DNA of 64,000 nt from Neocallimastix lanati (nom. inval.) (GCA_016946835.1 JACVTC010000045.1:900501-964500); one strand, 5' to 3'. Shown: positions 23,964 to 36,177, numbered from the stretch's first letter. The notes: a model not told the origin generated them from the letters alone. A program made the numbers and translations.

Positions 23964-25308
23964 TTTTTAATTTTATTATTTTAAATAAAATAAAACATAA
24001 AAAAATAAATTTGAAATAAATTTTTTAAACTCAAAATAAAAAAAAATAAAAAGTAATATATTTATTAATTATAATTTTTAATTTATAAATAAAACATTAT
24101 CGAAGTATTTAATATATATTTATACTTTATAAAATTTAATTAATTTATTGTTATTTTATTTAAATATTTTAATTAAACACATAATACAATATAGTAAATT
24201 TTTATAATTAATTTTTATAAATTTATAAATTTTTAATTATATTTGTTATTTAAAAAATTTATTATAATAAAATTTTAATTATTTTAATAATATCTATAAG
24301 TTTTATTAAAATTTTGAAAATTGAAAAATTTAATATTAAATTTTCTAATGAAATTTATTAATTAATACTATAAAATATTTTAAATATTAAAATTACATTA
24401 AAAGAAATAGATTTAAATATAATTTCATGTTTTATAATTAAAAAATTAAATTAGAATTTTGTTTAATAAATATTTAAATAAATATTAATAATAAATATTC
24501 AAAAATCAATTCAAAATTAAATAATTTAAAACTTAATGCGAAAAGTAGGAATATCTTTTTATTATGTAAAAATAAAGAATTATATAAAAATAATAATGTA
24601 CATTTTTATGATATTTATAGTTAACATAATTTGTGGCTTATTATTGGTCATATATTTTACATGAATATATTAATATATATAGCATTACTAAATAGATTAA
24701 TATAATTAATTATAAAACTTCATGTATATATTTCTAATATATAATTTCAAATTCAGAACTTAGTTATAATGTTTTTTTAATTAACAGTTTATTATTTTAA
24801 CTATTTAGATATTTGATCATCTGGAAATTCACAAATACTAAAATTATTATACTTTTACTAAAAATTTTAATTTGTAATTAATTTACTTATAAATTAATAA
24901 AAGTTTAGTTTTATAATAAAATTATATATATGAATAAATATATAATTAAAAAAATTAGTTAAAAATTATTATAATATATTTTAAATTTAAAAAAGAATAT
25001 ATAAAATATTAATAATTTTAATTATATTAATTTCAAAATTAATATACTTCTATAATATTTAAATAATATTTAAACTAATATAATGATTGAAAGATATTTA
25101 CATTATTTTATTTAAATATCTAATAAATAAATAAATTTTATAATTTTATAATTTAAACATTAAATTAAATACTTTAAAACTTTTAATTTAATTATAAAAA
25201 GAGTAATTTTTATTCATTTTGTAATATATTTTAAATTTAAAAAATATTATTTTATACTTTTTCAATTAAATATAAATTTTAAATTTATAATTTAAAATAT
25301 TAATTAAA
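23964..25308. other. Divergent intergenic region between GALE and UGDH
   Basis: AT-rich and must hold the promoters of both genes. The only structured part is the LTR relic at 24537-24742. No shared promoter element could be singled out. Confidence 0.4.
24537..24742 (-). repeat. Degenerate solo LTR of the 4293-4499 copia family
   Basis: On the minus strand the order TATTAGAAATATA, TTTAGTAATGC, TATGACCAATAATAAGCCACA, then TATAAATATCATAAAAATG matches the copies at 45910-46119 and 62560-62765. Ends are eroded and no target duplication is evident. Confidence 0.6.
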
Positions 25309-27645
25309 ATGCTTTTGGAATCATTATTTAATAATGAAAATGAATGTATAAATAAAACTAATGACAAAATAGGTCACTTTTCATTTAAAAAACTATTAAA
25401 TAGACCATTAAATATTTGCTACATTGGAGCAGGATATGTTGGAGGAACATCAAGTTCAGTAATGGCATATAAATGTCCAGAAAAAGAGGTTATCGTAACT
25501 GTTTGTGATGTCGACTCCAGAAAAATTGATTCATGGAATTCTGATAATGTAAATTTTTATTTATGTTATTCATATAATATTATTTTTTATTAAAAATTTA
25601 TTTTTAATATTATTAATGATATATTAATAAATAAAAAAAAATGATTTAAATATATAAATACGAAGCTTCCTATTTATGAACCTGGATTAGAAGAAATTGT
25701 GAGAGATAGAAGAGGAAAAAACTTATTTTTTACTAATGACTTAGATAAATCTATATATTCTGCTGATATTATATTTATTTCTGTTGGTACTCCAACTAAA
25801 AAGAGAGGAATTGGTGCTAATCAAGCAGCAGAACTTAGGTTTGTATAATATTGTAATTATTTTTTTATCATATTTTAGTTAATTTAATAATTATTTGTTT
25901 TCTTTTTAAATAAATTATTATAAATTTATTAATTTTATAGCTATATAGAGAGCGCTGCTAGGAAAATTGCATCTGTATCAAGAAATTCGAAAATTATTAT
26001 AGAAAAGTCAACTGTTCCTTGTAAAACAGCTGAACATATACGATCTATACTAGAGGCAAATAAAATGAAAAATAATTATTTAGGTAAGAAGCTAAATATA
26101 ATTTTAAGATATATAAATCCAATAAGAATAAATTGAAATGCATTCAGAAATTGTTATATTTATATATGTATATTTAAATATTTACTGAATTTAGATGATG
26201 GTAAATTACTTAAGGAATATGTCGAGAAGGACTATTCAAATAAATTAAGTATGTCACGTTCAAGTAGTAATGCTACTTTAAATGAAAATGATAGTGTATT
26301 TGAAGATAATGGAAATTCTAATAAAAATAATGACAAATCTATTCATTTTGAAATTTTATCCAATCCAGAATTTCTTGCAGAAGGAACTGCTGTGAATGAT
26401 ATTCTTAATCCTGACAGAATTTTAATAGGAGGATTACCAACAAAGAAAGGTTTAATAGCGCAAAAAATATTATGTAAACTTTATTCATATTGGATTCCTG
26501 AAGAAAAAATTATAAAAATGGGACTCTGGTCAGCTGAATTATCAAAATTAGTAAGTTACTATAATTATATAAAATTTAAAAAAATTTTAAATATTAGATT
26601 ATAATATAAATTTTTAAATATTTAATTTCATTTTAAAAAATTTAAAGACAGCAAATGCATTATTAGCTCAAAGAATTTCAAGTATTAATTCTTTAAGTTC
26701 ATTATGTGAAGAAGTTGGTGCTGATATCCAGGAAATATCATATGCTTGCGGTTTAGATTCCAGAATAGGACCCAAATTCCTTAACGCTAGTATTGGTATG
26801 GCAATTCTTTATTAAATAATAATTAACAAATAATAAATTGTATTATGTATATGTTCTAAACAAAAAACAATTATAATTTTACGATAGGATTTGGAGGAAG
26901 TTGTTTCCAGAAGGATGTTTTAAATTTAATTTATCTTTCAAATTACTTTAATCTTCCAGAAGTTGCTGATTATTGGAAGCAAGTAATTATAATGAATGAA
27001 TATAGAAAATCTAGATTTATAAAAAATATTTTTAATAAACTTTTCCATACTATTAATGGAAAAGTAATATCTATATTTGGTTTTTCTTTCAAAAAAAATA
27101 CTAAAGATACAAGGTATTAAATAATATATTTGAAAAGAATTTCATTTTTTAATATTTTTAATAAATAATTTTTTGATAAAATTTAATAGAGAATCACCTG
27201 CAATAGCAGTAGTACTGTCATTATTAAGAGAAGGTGCTATAATTAATATATATGATCCAAAAGTACCATTAGTACAAATTAAAAATGATATTAAAGAAAA
27301 TAGTGATAAAGAGGAATATAATGGTAATTTTAAAAATAAATAATACATTATAAAATAATATATAATTATTAATATTTATATTTATAATCCTTAAATAAAA
27401 AAAAAAAAAAAAAAGAATTTATTTCAAAAATTACAGTTTGCAATTCATGTTATGAAGCTTCCTATGGTGCAAATGCCATTGTAGTTTGTACTGAATGGGA
27501 TGAATTTGTATCTCTAGATTATAAAAGAATTTATAATCAGATGATAAAACCTGCTTTTGTGTTTGATGGTAGACTTATTTTAAATCATAAAGTATTAAAA
27601 AATATTGGTTTTCATGTGGAAACAATAGGAAAAAAGTTATCATAG
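25309..27645 (+). CDS. UDP-glucose 6-dehydrogenase (UGDH), 8 exons
   Basis: Exons 25309-25548, 25666-25838, 25941-26083, 26195-26550, 26648-26795, 26888-27113, 27190-27323 and 27437-27645 sum to 1629 bases, 542 residues, all with GT..AG introns of about 75-117 bases. It oxidises UDP-glucose to UDP-glucuronate with two NAD+. Motifs: NAD site IGAGYVGG near 37-44, NLPIYEPGL across the first junction, [19 protein letters not shown] at 239-251, and the catalytic GFGGSCF with Cys359. [13 protein letters not shown] spans the sixth junction. A Ser/Asn-rich insert at about 180-234 interrupts the usual join between the ATPase-like halves and accounts for much of the extra length (usual 460-490). The intron-rich structure contrasts with the intronless sugar genes around it and suggests a native eukaryotic gene. 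It supplies UXS (39761-40720). Confidence 0.93.
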
Positions 27646-28519
27646 AAATTATATTTTTTAAGAATTAATTACTAATTCTCTTTAAATTAATAATTAACTA
27701 TTTAATTATCTAAATATAATATTTTTTTGGAAATTAATTACTAAAATATATTTTTATTGATATATACTTTTTAAATATATATAAATAATTTTAATGAATA
27801 TCTATTTAAAAAAAATCTTCTTAATTTAATATACTTTAATTTAATATTTATTAATGATTTATAATTTTATATAATTAAATTAAAAATATATTTAAAAATA
27901 TAAAATATTATTAATACTTTAATTAAATATCAAAATAATTGTAATAAAAAAAATTAATTATTTTATATTAATATATATTACAATAAAGATTTTTAAAATT
28001 TTTCTCTTCATTATTTAAAAATAAAAATTATGATAAAATATTTTAAAATATTTTTTAAAGACAAAAAAATCTTTTTTATATTTTTTTATTTCTCTAAAAA
28101 TATTAATTATTAATTATAATTTTTATAAATCAATTGTAACGTTTTAATGATTTGTATAAATATTATTAATACTTAATTAATAAGGAAAATAAAGATAAAT
28201 TAATATTATATATTATATATTAATTAATAAAACATATTATTATTTTTTAAAAAATTTTACAATTCAAATAATAAAATATATTTATTTATAATTCTGATTT
28301 TCATTATTATCATATAATATTTAATATTAATTTGTTATTAATTTCAATATTTAAATATGTGTTAAGTTATTTAAAACAAAATTTACTTTTTTTTTATCAA
28401 AATCATATTATTTTATTTATTTAAATTTCAATATTAAAAACATAAAATATAAGAAACATAAATTTTGTATATAATATGTATAAATAAACAATAAATTATA
28501 AAAATTTAATAATAACAAT
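27646..28519. other. Convergent intergenic region, nothing recognised
   Basis: Shared 3' flank of UGDH (plus) and the nitroreductase gene (minus). Near-pure A/T. Confidence 0.5.
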
Positions 28520-30103
28520 TTATTTATGTTCCATAAAATAATCTTCAAATTCTCTTCTTGGACTTCTAGCAAATATAGATTTATCATCATAATATCCAGC
28601 ATAGAGAATAACAGCAATTCTTTCATTTGAGGGAATATCATTAATTTTTTTTAATTTTTCTTCTTGCTCCGAAGAATTATTAAATTGTATAAAGCAAGTT
28701 CCAATTCCAAGAGAATGAAAGGCGTTGACTAAATTAGTTGAAAATAATCCAGCATTAAAATATCCTTGATTTCTTTCACCCACTCCTCTTAAACCATTCA
28801 CATCAAATGTAATAATAAAAGTGTTTACGCCTTCCAAATATAAACCACTTTTTCCTATACTATAATCTATCACATTTTGTTTCATTTTACCCGTTGGGTA
28901 ATAATGTAATTTAATATATTGCCTGTTACATGCTGAAGGAGAATATTTCGCCATTTCTACTGCTTTTTTAATATCATCAAATTTTAATTTTAAATTTTTG
29001 TAATTTCTTGTTGAATGTCTTGACTTAATAAATTTTTTATAATCAATACTATAATCATTTTTTAACTCTTCCTTAGTTAATATATATGCTCCTGTTTTTT
29101 GTTCTTCAATATATCTATAATATTTTAAAAATCTCGATACTATTTTATATTCAGACCTTTTTATCCACTTATACTTTTCATAAATTTTTTTATATTCTCT
29201 TAATGCGTTAATTCCATTAATAAAATAAAAATGACGTTCATGATTATTATATTTCAATTCTGCTTTCAAGATTCTTATTATTGCTTTAATTTTTTCCTTT
29301 CCAAAAGGTCTTAATTTAAAATGGGATAATCCTTTCTCTAATGAATGTGTTTGAAAAATAAGAGAATATCCTAGTTTATTAAAAGTTTCATTTGAAACCA
29401 TATTATATTTGTTATAAAAATTTTTATCATAAAAATATTCTTTATCAAGAAAAGATAATTTGTTTTCTTCGTAGTTTCCCCCCCTCAGATTTAATAGTAA
29501 AGTTGAATTATTTTTTAAAAGCTCAGATTTTATTTCTTGTAATTCTTTTACATTAACATTAATACGATCTCGTAAAGAATTAATAATAAATTCTTTTTCA
29601 TTTATTTCTTTCTTATATTTATTAATAATATCTTCAAAATTTGTAATTTGTTTCATAAAAATATCAGATTTATGTTGAAATTCTTTATTTTTATTTTTTA
29701 AATCTTTTTGATATGATTTTAATTGATCATTTAATTCATTATTAATGCTTTTATTTAAAATAATATCATTCTCATATTTACTATTTTGATTTCGTAATAA
29801 AAAAATTTGATTTTGAAGTGTATTATTTTGTATTTGAATTTTTGAATATAACTGATCCTTTTCTATTATTAATTTATTTAAATGTCGTTTTATATTTTCT
29901 ATTTCTTTATTCTTTTCTTGCAATTCTTTTTCAAAAGGTTTTTTATATACTAAAAAAGATATTATTATAATATAAAATGTAACTTTTGTACTTAACAAAA
30001 CTATTCTTTTATATTTTTTAGAGGTTTCATTTAATTGTAAATCCTTCTCTTGAAGAACGTTTTTCATATTCACTTTTTTAATTTCATTAATTTTATTTTT
30101 CAT
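28520..30103 (-). CDS. Membrane-anchored coiled-coil protein with C-terminal nitroreductase domain
   Basis: A single exon of 527 residues. Residues 1-33 are basic and polar; 34-53 form a transmembrane segment (IVLLSTKVTFYIIIISFLVY). About 55-200 is a charged heptad-like coiled coil rich in K, E, N, L and I. About 240-285 holds HSLEKGLSHFKLRPFG, a block I associate with nitroreductase-like proteins of bacterial polysaccharide loci. The FMN-binding nitroreductase domain covers about 358-515: RHSTRNY (362-368) and YSPSACNRQ (387-395) are the typical FMN-phosphate contacts. Redox substrate unknown; a flavin partner for the neighbouring flavoenzyme UGM, which must be reduced to work, is possible but unproven. 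It is divergent from UGM with 1244 bp between starts. Being intronless and bacterial in type, it may be a transferred domain joined to a eukaryotic-style anchor. Confidence 0.8.
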   Translation of the reverse strand: MKNKINEIKKVNMKNVLQEKDLQLNETSKKYKRIVLLSTKVTFYIIIISFLVYKKPFEKELQEKNKEIENIKRHLNKLIIEKDQLYSKIQIQNNTLQNQIFLLRNQNSKYENDIILNKSINNELNDQLKSYQKDLKNKNKEFQHKSDIFMKQITNFEDIINKYKKEINEKEFIINSLRDRINVNVKELQEIKSELLKNNSTLLLNLRGGNYEENKLSFLDKEYFYDKNFYNKYNMVSNETFNKLGYSLIFQTHSLEKGLSHFKLRPFGKEKIKAIIRILKAELKYNNHERHFYFINGINALREYKKIYEKYKWIKRSEYKIVSRFLKYYRYIEEQKTGAYILTKEELKNDYSIDYKKFIKSRHSTRNYKNLKLKFDDIKKAVEMAKYSPSACNRQYIKLHYYPTGKMKQNVIDYSIGKSGLYLEGVNTFIITFDVNGLRGVGERNQGYFNAGLFSTNLVNAFHSLGIGTCFIQFNNSSEQEEKLKKINDIPSNERIAVILYAGYYDDKSIFARSPRREFEDYFMEHK

Positions 30104-31347
30104 TTTAATGACATATAAACTTTAAATAAAGAAATATCTTTTTATTAAAGTAAAATGTATATTTAAAAAAATAAATCAAATTAATAAAAAGTAAAAGTAA
30201 TATATTATAAAATATCTCTTAATTATATTATATTAATTTGGTTTTTTATTATTTCTTAATATTATTTAATTGATGAAGTTATATTTAAATAAAAAAGTAA
30301 TAATAATAATTTAATACTTTAATTTTAATTTTATTCTTTTTTATTTCAAATTTTATTTTACTTTAAATATGAAAATATAAAAATATTTTCTCTTTTATAA
30401 ATATTAATAAAAATAAAAATTATGATACTCTTTTAAGTTTTCATTTTTAATTTTTTATTTTATATTAATTTTTCTTTTACTTTTAATTTATAAAGTTTTT
30501 TGGTTATTTCTTAATAAGAAATAAAAATTTTTAATTAATATTTTATGTTTTTACAAAACTTTATTAAAAATATAACACCGCTTTTTAAGAGTTAGGAATA
30601 CTCAACATTATAGGATTTATTTATTCTTTTTTTTTATTTATTCATTATTAAAAATAATTAATATTTAATAAATAATAACTTTTTTCACCTATAATAAATT
30701 TTAAATTAATATTATTTATATATAATATTAAAAATAATATTTATTTAACATATTTTGAATGAGGAATTAAAAAAAAATTAACAAAAAATAAATGTAAAAT
30801 AATATATATAAAAATAGAATATTTTTAGTTCAATTTTATTTTTTATATAAAATTTTTGAAAAGCGTTAGGATTAATTTTCATTTTAGCACGGATTGATAT
30901 GTTTAATAGTATTTTTTATATTTTTACAAAAATCTAATTTAAAATAAATTTTTAACAGCATGTTATAGTTTTAAAATTTCAAATATTTTGTAGTAAAAAT
31001 AATAAATAAATATTTATATAGTATTATTTGAATTTATTTTAATACTTTAAAAAATTAATTCAAATATAAATCTATATGAATTTTTCAAATAGTAATATCT
31101 TATAATATACATTCCATTTTGTAATGATAAATAATATTATAATAAAATAAAATAAAGCTTTTATATTTTTAATAAAGTATTATTAAACTTAATAAAAATA
31201 AAATAAATTTTTAATCAATTTAATAAATTCTAACTAATTTAATAAATTCTAACCCCTATCCTAATCACATTTTTTTTTAAGTAAATAAAAAAATTTAATT
31301 ATATAAATTCTATTACTAAATTTAAATTTCTAATATAGTATTTAAAA
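30104..31347. other. Divergent intergenic region between nitroreductase and UGM genes
   Basis: AT-rich, no repeat family or gene recognised. It must contain both promoters. Confidence 0.5.
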
Positions 31348-32607
31348 ATGGAACAAAAACAAAAATTAAAAGTAAAGGAATCAAATTTGACATTTATAAA
31401 AAAAATAAAATTTAAAAAGACGCTCAATAATTTATTCATTATTATAGTTATTTTGATACTTTATTATATACTAAAGAGTAAAGTTGGAGCAAACTCTTCT
31501 AAATTAAAACATTATGATTATCTTATCGTTGGTTCAGGCCTTTATGGTTCTACATTTAATTATCTCGCTAAAAAAAAAGGAAAAAGGACTCTTATTTTAG
31601 AGAAACGTGATGTTGTTGGTGGTAATTTATATTGCGAAAAAATAGAAGGAATTTATGTACATAAGTACGGTCCACATATATTTCATACTGATAATATAAG
31701 AGTATGGAACTTCGTAAATAATATGACTCACTTTAATCCTTATATTCTACAAACGGTGGCACGAGTTGGTGATAAACTGTACAGCTTACCTTTTAATATG
31801 TATACATTTAACCAATTATGGGGAGTTACAACACCGGAGGAAGCAATAGCCAGGATTAATGATGATAAATATACTGGTGAAGTTCATAATTTAGAGGAAC
31901 AAGCATTATCTTTAGTAGGTAGAGATATTTATGAAAAATTAATTAAAGGATATACTGAAAAACAATGGGGAAGAGATTGTAAAAATTTACCTCCTTTTAT
32001 CATTAAAAGATTACCTACACGATATACATTTAATGGTAACTATTTTAATGATAGATATCAAGGTATTCCAGAAGGATGCTATAATGCTATGATAGATAAA
32101 TTGCTAGAAGATACAGAAATTATCACTGGTGTTGATTATAATACTAATAGAGAAAAGTATGAAAAAATGGCTAATAAAATTGTATACACTGGGAAAATTG
32201 ATGAATATTTTGGATACAAATACGGAAAATTGCAATATAGAACTGTAAGATGGGATACTGAGATAAAAGAAGTAGCAAATTTCCAAGGTACCGCCATTAT
32301 TAATCAGCCAGATAAAAATGTTAAATATACCAGAATAATTGAACATAAGCATTTTGAGCCATATAATGGAAAAATTCATCAACTAAATAAAACAGTAATA
32401 AGTAAAGAGTATAGTGAAGAATGGGATGAAACTAAAGAGGGGTATTATCCAGTAAATGATGGCAAAAATAATAATTTATATAAAAAATATAAAGAATTGG
32501 CTGAAAAAGAAAAAAATGTAATTTTTGGAGGAAGACTTGCGGAATACAAATATTATGATATGAAAGATATTATTGAGTCTGTTTTTAGTTACTGGGATAA
32601 TATTTAA
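31348..32607 (+). CDS. glf: UDP-galactopyranose mutase, bacterial type, with N-terminal membrane anchor
   Basis: A single exon of 419 residues. It converts UDP-galactopyranose to UDP-galactofuranose using reduced FAD. The FAD motif IVGSGLYGS is at 60-68 and ILEKRDVVGG at 83-92, followed by KYGPHIFHT (106-114). The family signature IKRLPTRYTFN is at 219-229 with NDRYQGIP at 234-241, including the conserved substrate arginine. FGGRLAEYKYYDM (393-405) closes the fold. The catalytic part is about 365 residues, the bacterial Glf length; fungal mutases known from Aspergillus are about 510 residues. Residues 1-27 are basic and 28-43 are a transmembrane helix (NLFIIIVILILYYIL), absent from ordinary cytosolic mutases. 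The start ATG precedes the anchor and is in frame without introns. Upstream enzyme GALE is at 22833-23963. Confidence 0.95.
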   Translation: MEQKQKLKVKESNLTFIKKIKFKKTLNNLFIIIVILILYYILKSKVGANSSKLKHYDYLIVGSGLYGSTFNYLAKKKGKRTLILEKRDVVGGNLYCEKIEGIYVHKYGPHIFHTDNIRVWNFVNNMTHFNPYILQTVARVGDKLYSLPFNMYTFNQLWGVTTPEEAIARINDDKYTGEVHNLEEQALSLVGRDIYEKLIKGYTEKQWGRDCKNLPPFIIKRLPTRYTFNGNYFNDRYQGIPEGCYNAMIDKLLEDTEIITGVDYNTNREKYEKMANKIVYTGKIDEYFGYKYGKLQYRTVRWDTEIKEVANFQGTAIINQPDKNVKYTRIIEHKHFEPYNGKIHQLNKTVISKEYSEEWDETKEGYYPVNDGKNNNLYKKYKELAEKEKNVIFGGRLAEYKYYDMKDIIESVFSYWDNI

Positions 32608-33830
32608 TTGAAAGTTGTTTAAAATTTTAGATTAATTATATATTATTTTCTACTGAAAATAAATTTATAATATGTATTTATTTATTAGAATTTAAATGTT
32701 AATTAGATACTTTTCATTCTTGATTAGAAAAGACATAATTTATTAAATATTTATATTAAAAAATTAAAATATTAATATTATAATAAATTATTTAAAATAA
32801 ATGAAATTTTAAATTCTTTAAAAGTATATTAAATAATTATTTTATTTTATTTTAATTTTTTTATTTTAAATTTTTATATATTAAATTTAAAAAAAAAAAA
32901 AAAATTTATTTGCAAAGTATTAAATATTTAAACAATATAATTAAATTTTACAAGATATATAAATATATAATATTTTTAATTTAATTGAAATAAAACTAGA
33001 TATTAGATAAAATTATCATTACCAATTATTAATCATTATTATTAATTATTAATCTAATAATAACAAATTATAAATTAAATATTATTAAAAATAAAATTGT
33101 TAATTTTTCTTTTAATTAATATTATTATTCATTATAAAAATATAGTTTAATACTTTATAATTTAGTATATTTTATTACAATTACCTTTATAGTATAAGCA
33201 TATCCGTAAAATTTGTTTGAACTGATGAATGTGAATATCTTTGAATAATATTTAATTAAAAAAATTAAATTAATAATTAGTATTTATTATAATATAAGTG
33301 AATAAAAAAATTTTAAAATAACAACCTAAATACGATTAAGTTGGTAATTTGATTATAATTAAAAACAGTTGAACTCGACAAAAATACTTCTGTTAATGAG
33401 CATTTTAAAAAAGAGAAAATGTAAATAAATAAAATATTTTTCATTTCTAATTAATAAATTTAAAACAGAGTATGAATACTAATTAAAAAAAAAAAATGTA
33501 AATATTAATTATTTTATATTAGATATTAATTACATAAAATGTATAATTTATATTAATAATTTTGTTATTATTTTATTTAATTTTAAAAATAAATTCAAAA
33601 TAATAATTACAGTAATTATAAAATATCTTTTAATATTAAGTCTAAATAATAATAACTTTTATTTTAAATTTAAAATACCTTAAAGTATTAATTATTCTAT
33701 TTAATTTCAATTAAAATAAAATATACTTTTATTTGATAAAACTTAAAACATTTCTATATTTCATATCTTATAATAAAATATTAATTGTCAAAAATATAAT
33801 AGGTGAAAAATTTCATATTTGGATTTAAAT
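32608..33830. other. AT-rich intergenic stretch, nothing recognised
   Basis: Low-complexity A/T downstream of UGM, up to the LTR relic. Confidence 0.5.
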
Positions 33831-33832
33831 AT

Positions 33833-34238
33833 ATATTATTAATTAAAGTTTAGTAATATAATTGATTATAGGATTTTTAGATCAAATTTTATTTGTTTTA
33901 TTTTAATTATTAAACTTTAATTAATATTATTTGTATTGATAAATTGATTTAAAAAAAAAGTATTTTTAATTTTAATTGGTAAGACAAATATTATTTATTA
34001 AAGTTTGAAATGTTTAATTCTGTTGGCTCTTGATTTATCAATTAATGTAATTTGTTATATTTAAAATTCAAATTTGAATTTTTATGATATTTGATTTTAT
34101 AAAATTGAAATTTTTATTACATTATATGTTATGATACGAAACTTTATTTAATAAAGTATTGATATTATTTAATTTATTAATAATTTTGATTTAATAAAAT
34201 TTTAATTATTACTTTTCTTTAATTTATTAATTTTTACT
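33833..34238. repeat. Long inverted repeat, partner at 63453-63860
   Basis: About 405 bp that match the reverse complement of 63453-63860 with only scattered differences. It lies in the distal part of the LTR-like block of relic D, so the pair are probably two copies of one LTR in opposite orientation, 29 kb apart. Confidence 0.75.
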
Positions 34239-34939
34239 GATTGATTTATTCCATAATTTTAATGTATTTAATGAAAGATGTATAACACGATTTATTTATA
34301 TTTTATTTAATAAAAATAAACTAGTTATTAATTTTTATTATTATTTTAATTAAATTTTACTTTTATATTAATATTATTTATAATTTCAAATTTACTTTAA
34401 TATTATTTAATTTTTTAAATACTAAAATTATAAAAATACAATTATAAAGTATGTGATATTAATATAGCATGTTATTTTATTATATGAAATTAAGATTTAT
34501 TATATTTTTTTATGAATTATTTGTAATTTTCTTATCGTATTTTGTTTACAGGTAAAATATGATCAGTAGAAATTATATTCGATACATTAATATTGTCATT
34601 TAACACTACCCCTCAAATCTAACTATCTGTAAAGATACATGATATTTGTCTCAATAGTTTTTCATTTCCGTAGGTAGTGAATTTCTGAATTTATCCATTA
34701 AGGAGTTACAAAAATACTTTGTAAATCCGCCTGCTAGATTTTCTTTAGAATTAATATTTTAAATTTATTTTATTTTCCTTAATAAGGTCCCTTACTTGAT
34801 GATATTTGCTTAGATTTGGGATAAACCGTCCCATAAAAGAAAGTTTCCTTCTTTCATCTAAATAGTACAGTCTTTTGTCCTAAAACTGTGTAAAGCTTCA
34901 TTCAAAGCAGATTACTATTTCTTTACTATTAGTTTGATC

Positions 34940-35240
34940 GATAGCTCCAGAGCCTTCTAGAGGAAGGGTTGGTACTGTGATACTAAGGACTCAGATTAAA
35001 GTTGTTCCAATAATATTTCCGGAGAGCCATTCTTTCAAAATTAACCTGAGACCTACTTTGCATGGCCAAATTTCTGGTAGTGTTAAATCCGGAGGGTTGC
35101 TATATAATCTCTGCCTGAATATATTTATGGAAAGAGTTTTTCTTATGGAATTTTCGGAGGGTTGCTTTATTACTAAAGTATGAGAATTAATGTTTGTGGC
35201 TCTCTCCCGGGTGGACTTATTTCCGGAAGGTTTATTATTC
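34940..35240 (-). repeat. Short copy of the 68-bp CCTCCGG array
   Basis: CCGGAGRGYY-type cores on the plus strand at about 35023, 35090, 35153 and 35224 recur every 63-71 bp. Read on the minus strand they match the units at 43684-44815, including the pieces TACCAGAAATTTGGCCA and CATAAGAAAAACTCTT. Four to five units remain. Confidence 0.75.
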
Positions 35241-35340
35241 CATTCAAAATAGATTTATTAATTATTTGGATAAATGAGTAATTCTTGTAGTCTTTTACAA
35301 AGTAATTATATATATAAGATTAATACTTTGTTGGGAGGGA

Positions 35341-36177
35341 TAATCATTATACATGTTTTCTTTCACCAAGGATAACAATTGTTCCTCTACACATAAGAGA
35401 TTGATAAATGTAAACAGAAAGATTTCTTTATTGTGTGAGCTTTTGATATTAATAGAAATGCTAATATTTAAATTGTTTATTAATTTATTTTTTAATTAAT
35501 ATAAAATTTATATAATAAATTTAAATTATATTATATATTACAATTATTTGTTTTAAAATTCCTAGAAGAATCTTAAAATTTTAAGATAAGAATCTCTTTA
35601 TTTTGAAAAAATATAATAAAATGATAATATTATAAATAGTAAAATTATAGCTATTTATTTGTTTATTAAATATTTTTTATATAAATTTATAAATAAATTC
35701 GAAATAACAATTGCATTAATTATAAAATATCTTTTAATGTTAACCATATATAATAATAACTTTTATCTTTGTAATTAAAATATTTTAAGTATTAATTACT
35801 TTATTTAATTTCAATTATAATAAAGTATACTTTAAAATAATTTATATTTTAAGTTTAAATATATTTAATTTTAAATATATTTTTAATTTTAAATATCAAT
35901 TCTTATTTTTATATTTAAAATTATACTAATATATATTTATTTTTAAAACTTAAAAAACAAAATCCTGTATTTTTATATTTAACATGGATTAATATAAAAA
36001 AAATTCTTGGAAACTTAAAAGTTTACTATAAATAATTTATTTATTAAATTTTCAATTTATATAAAACATGAAATATTAATTTATATAGTTTTATAATAGA
36101 TTTAATTTAATATTATTTTTTTTTTAATTTTTATGAATTAATCCAATAGAAAAAAACTTAAGATGTAGTAACACGGT
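35341..36177. other. AT-rich stretch, nothing recognised
   Basis: Low-complexity A/T between two copia relics. Confidence 0.45.

Larger units (their letters stand above)
33833..35340 (-). mobile_element. Copia relic D: LTR, RNase H scrap and hairpin array
   Basis: In minus-strand order: CCTCCGG-type array (35340-34940), an RNase H C-terminal scrap (about 34930-34640, with AGGFTKYF and SLMDKFRNSLP), a polypurine tract GAGGGG, then an LTR-like block starting TGTTAAATGACA at 34605 and running to about 33833. The RNase H end parallels that of copia B but is clearly another family. Only a small part of the element is left; old and heavily broken. Confidence 0.65.
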
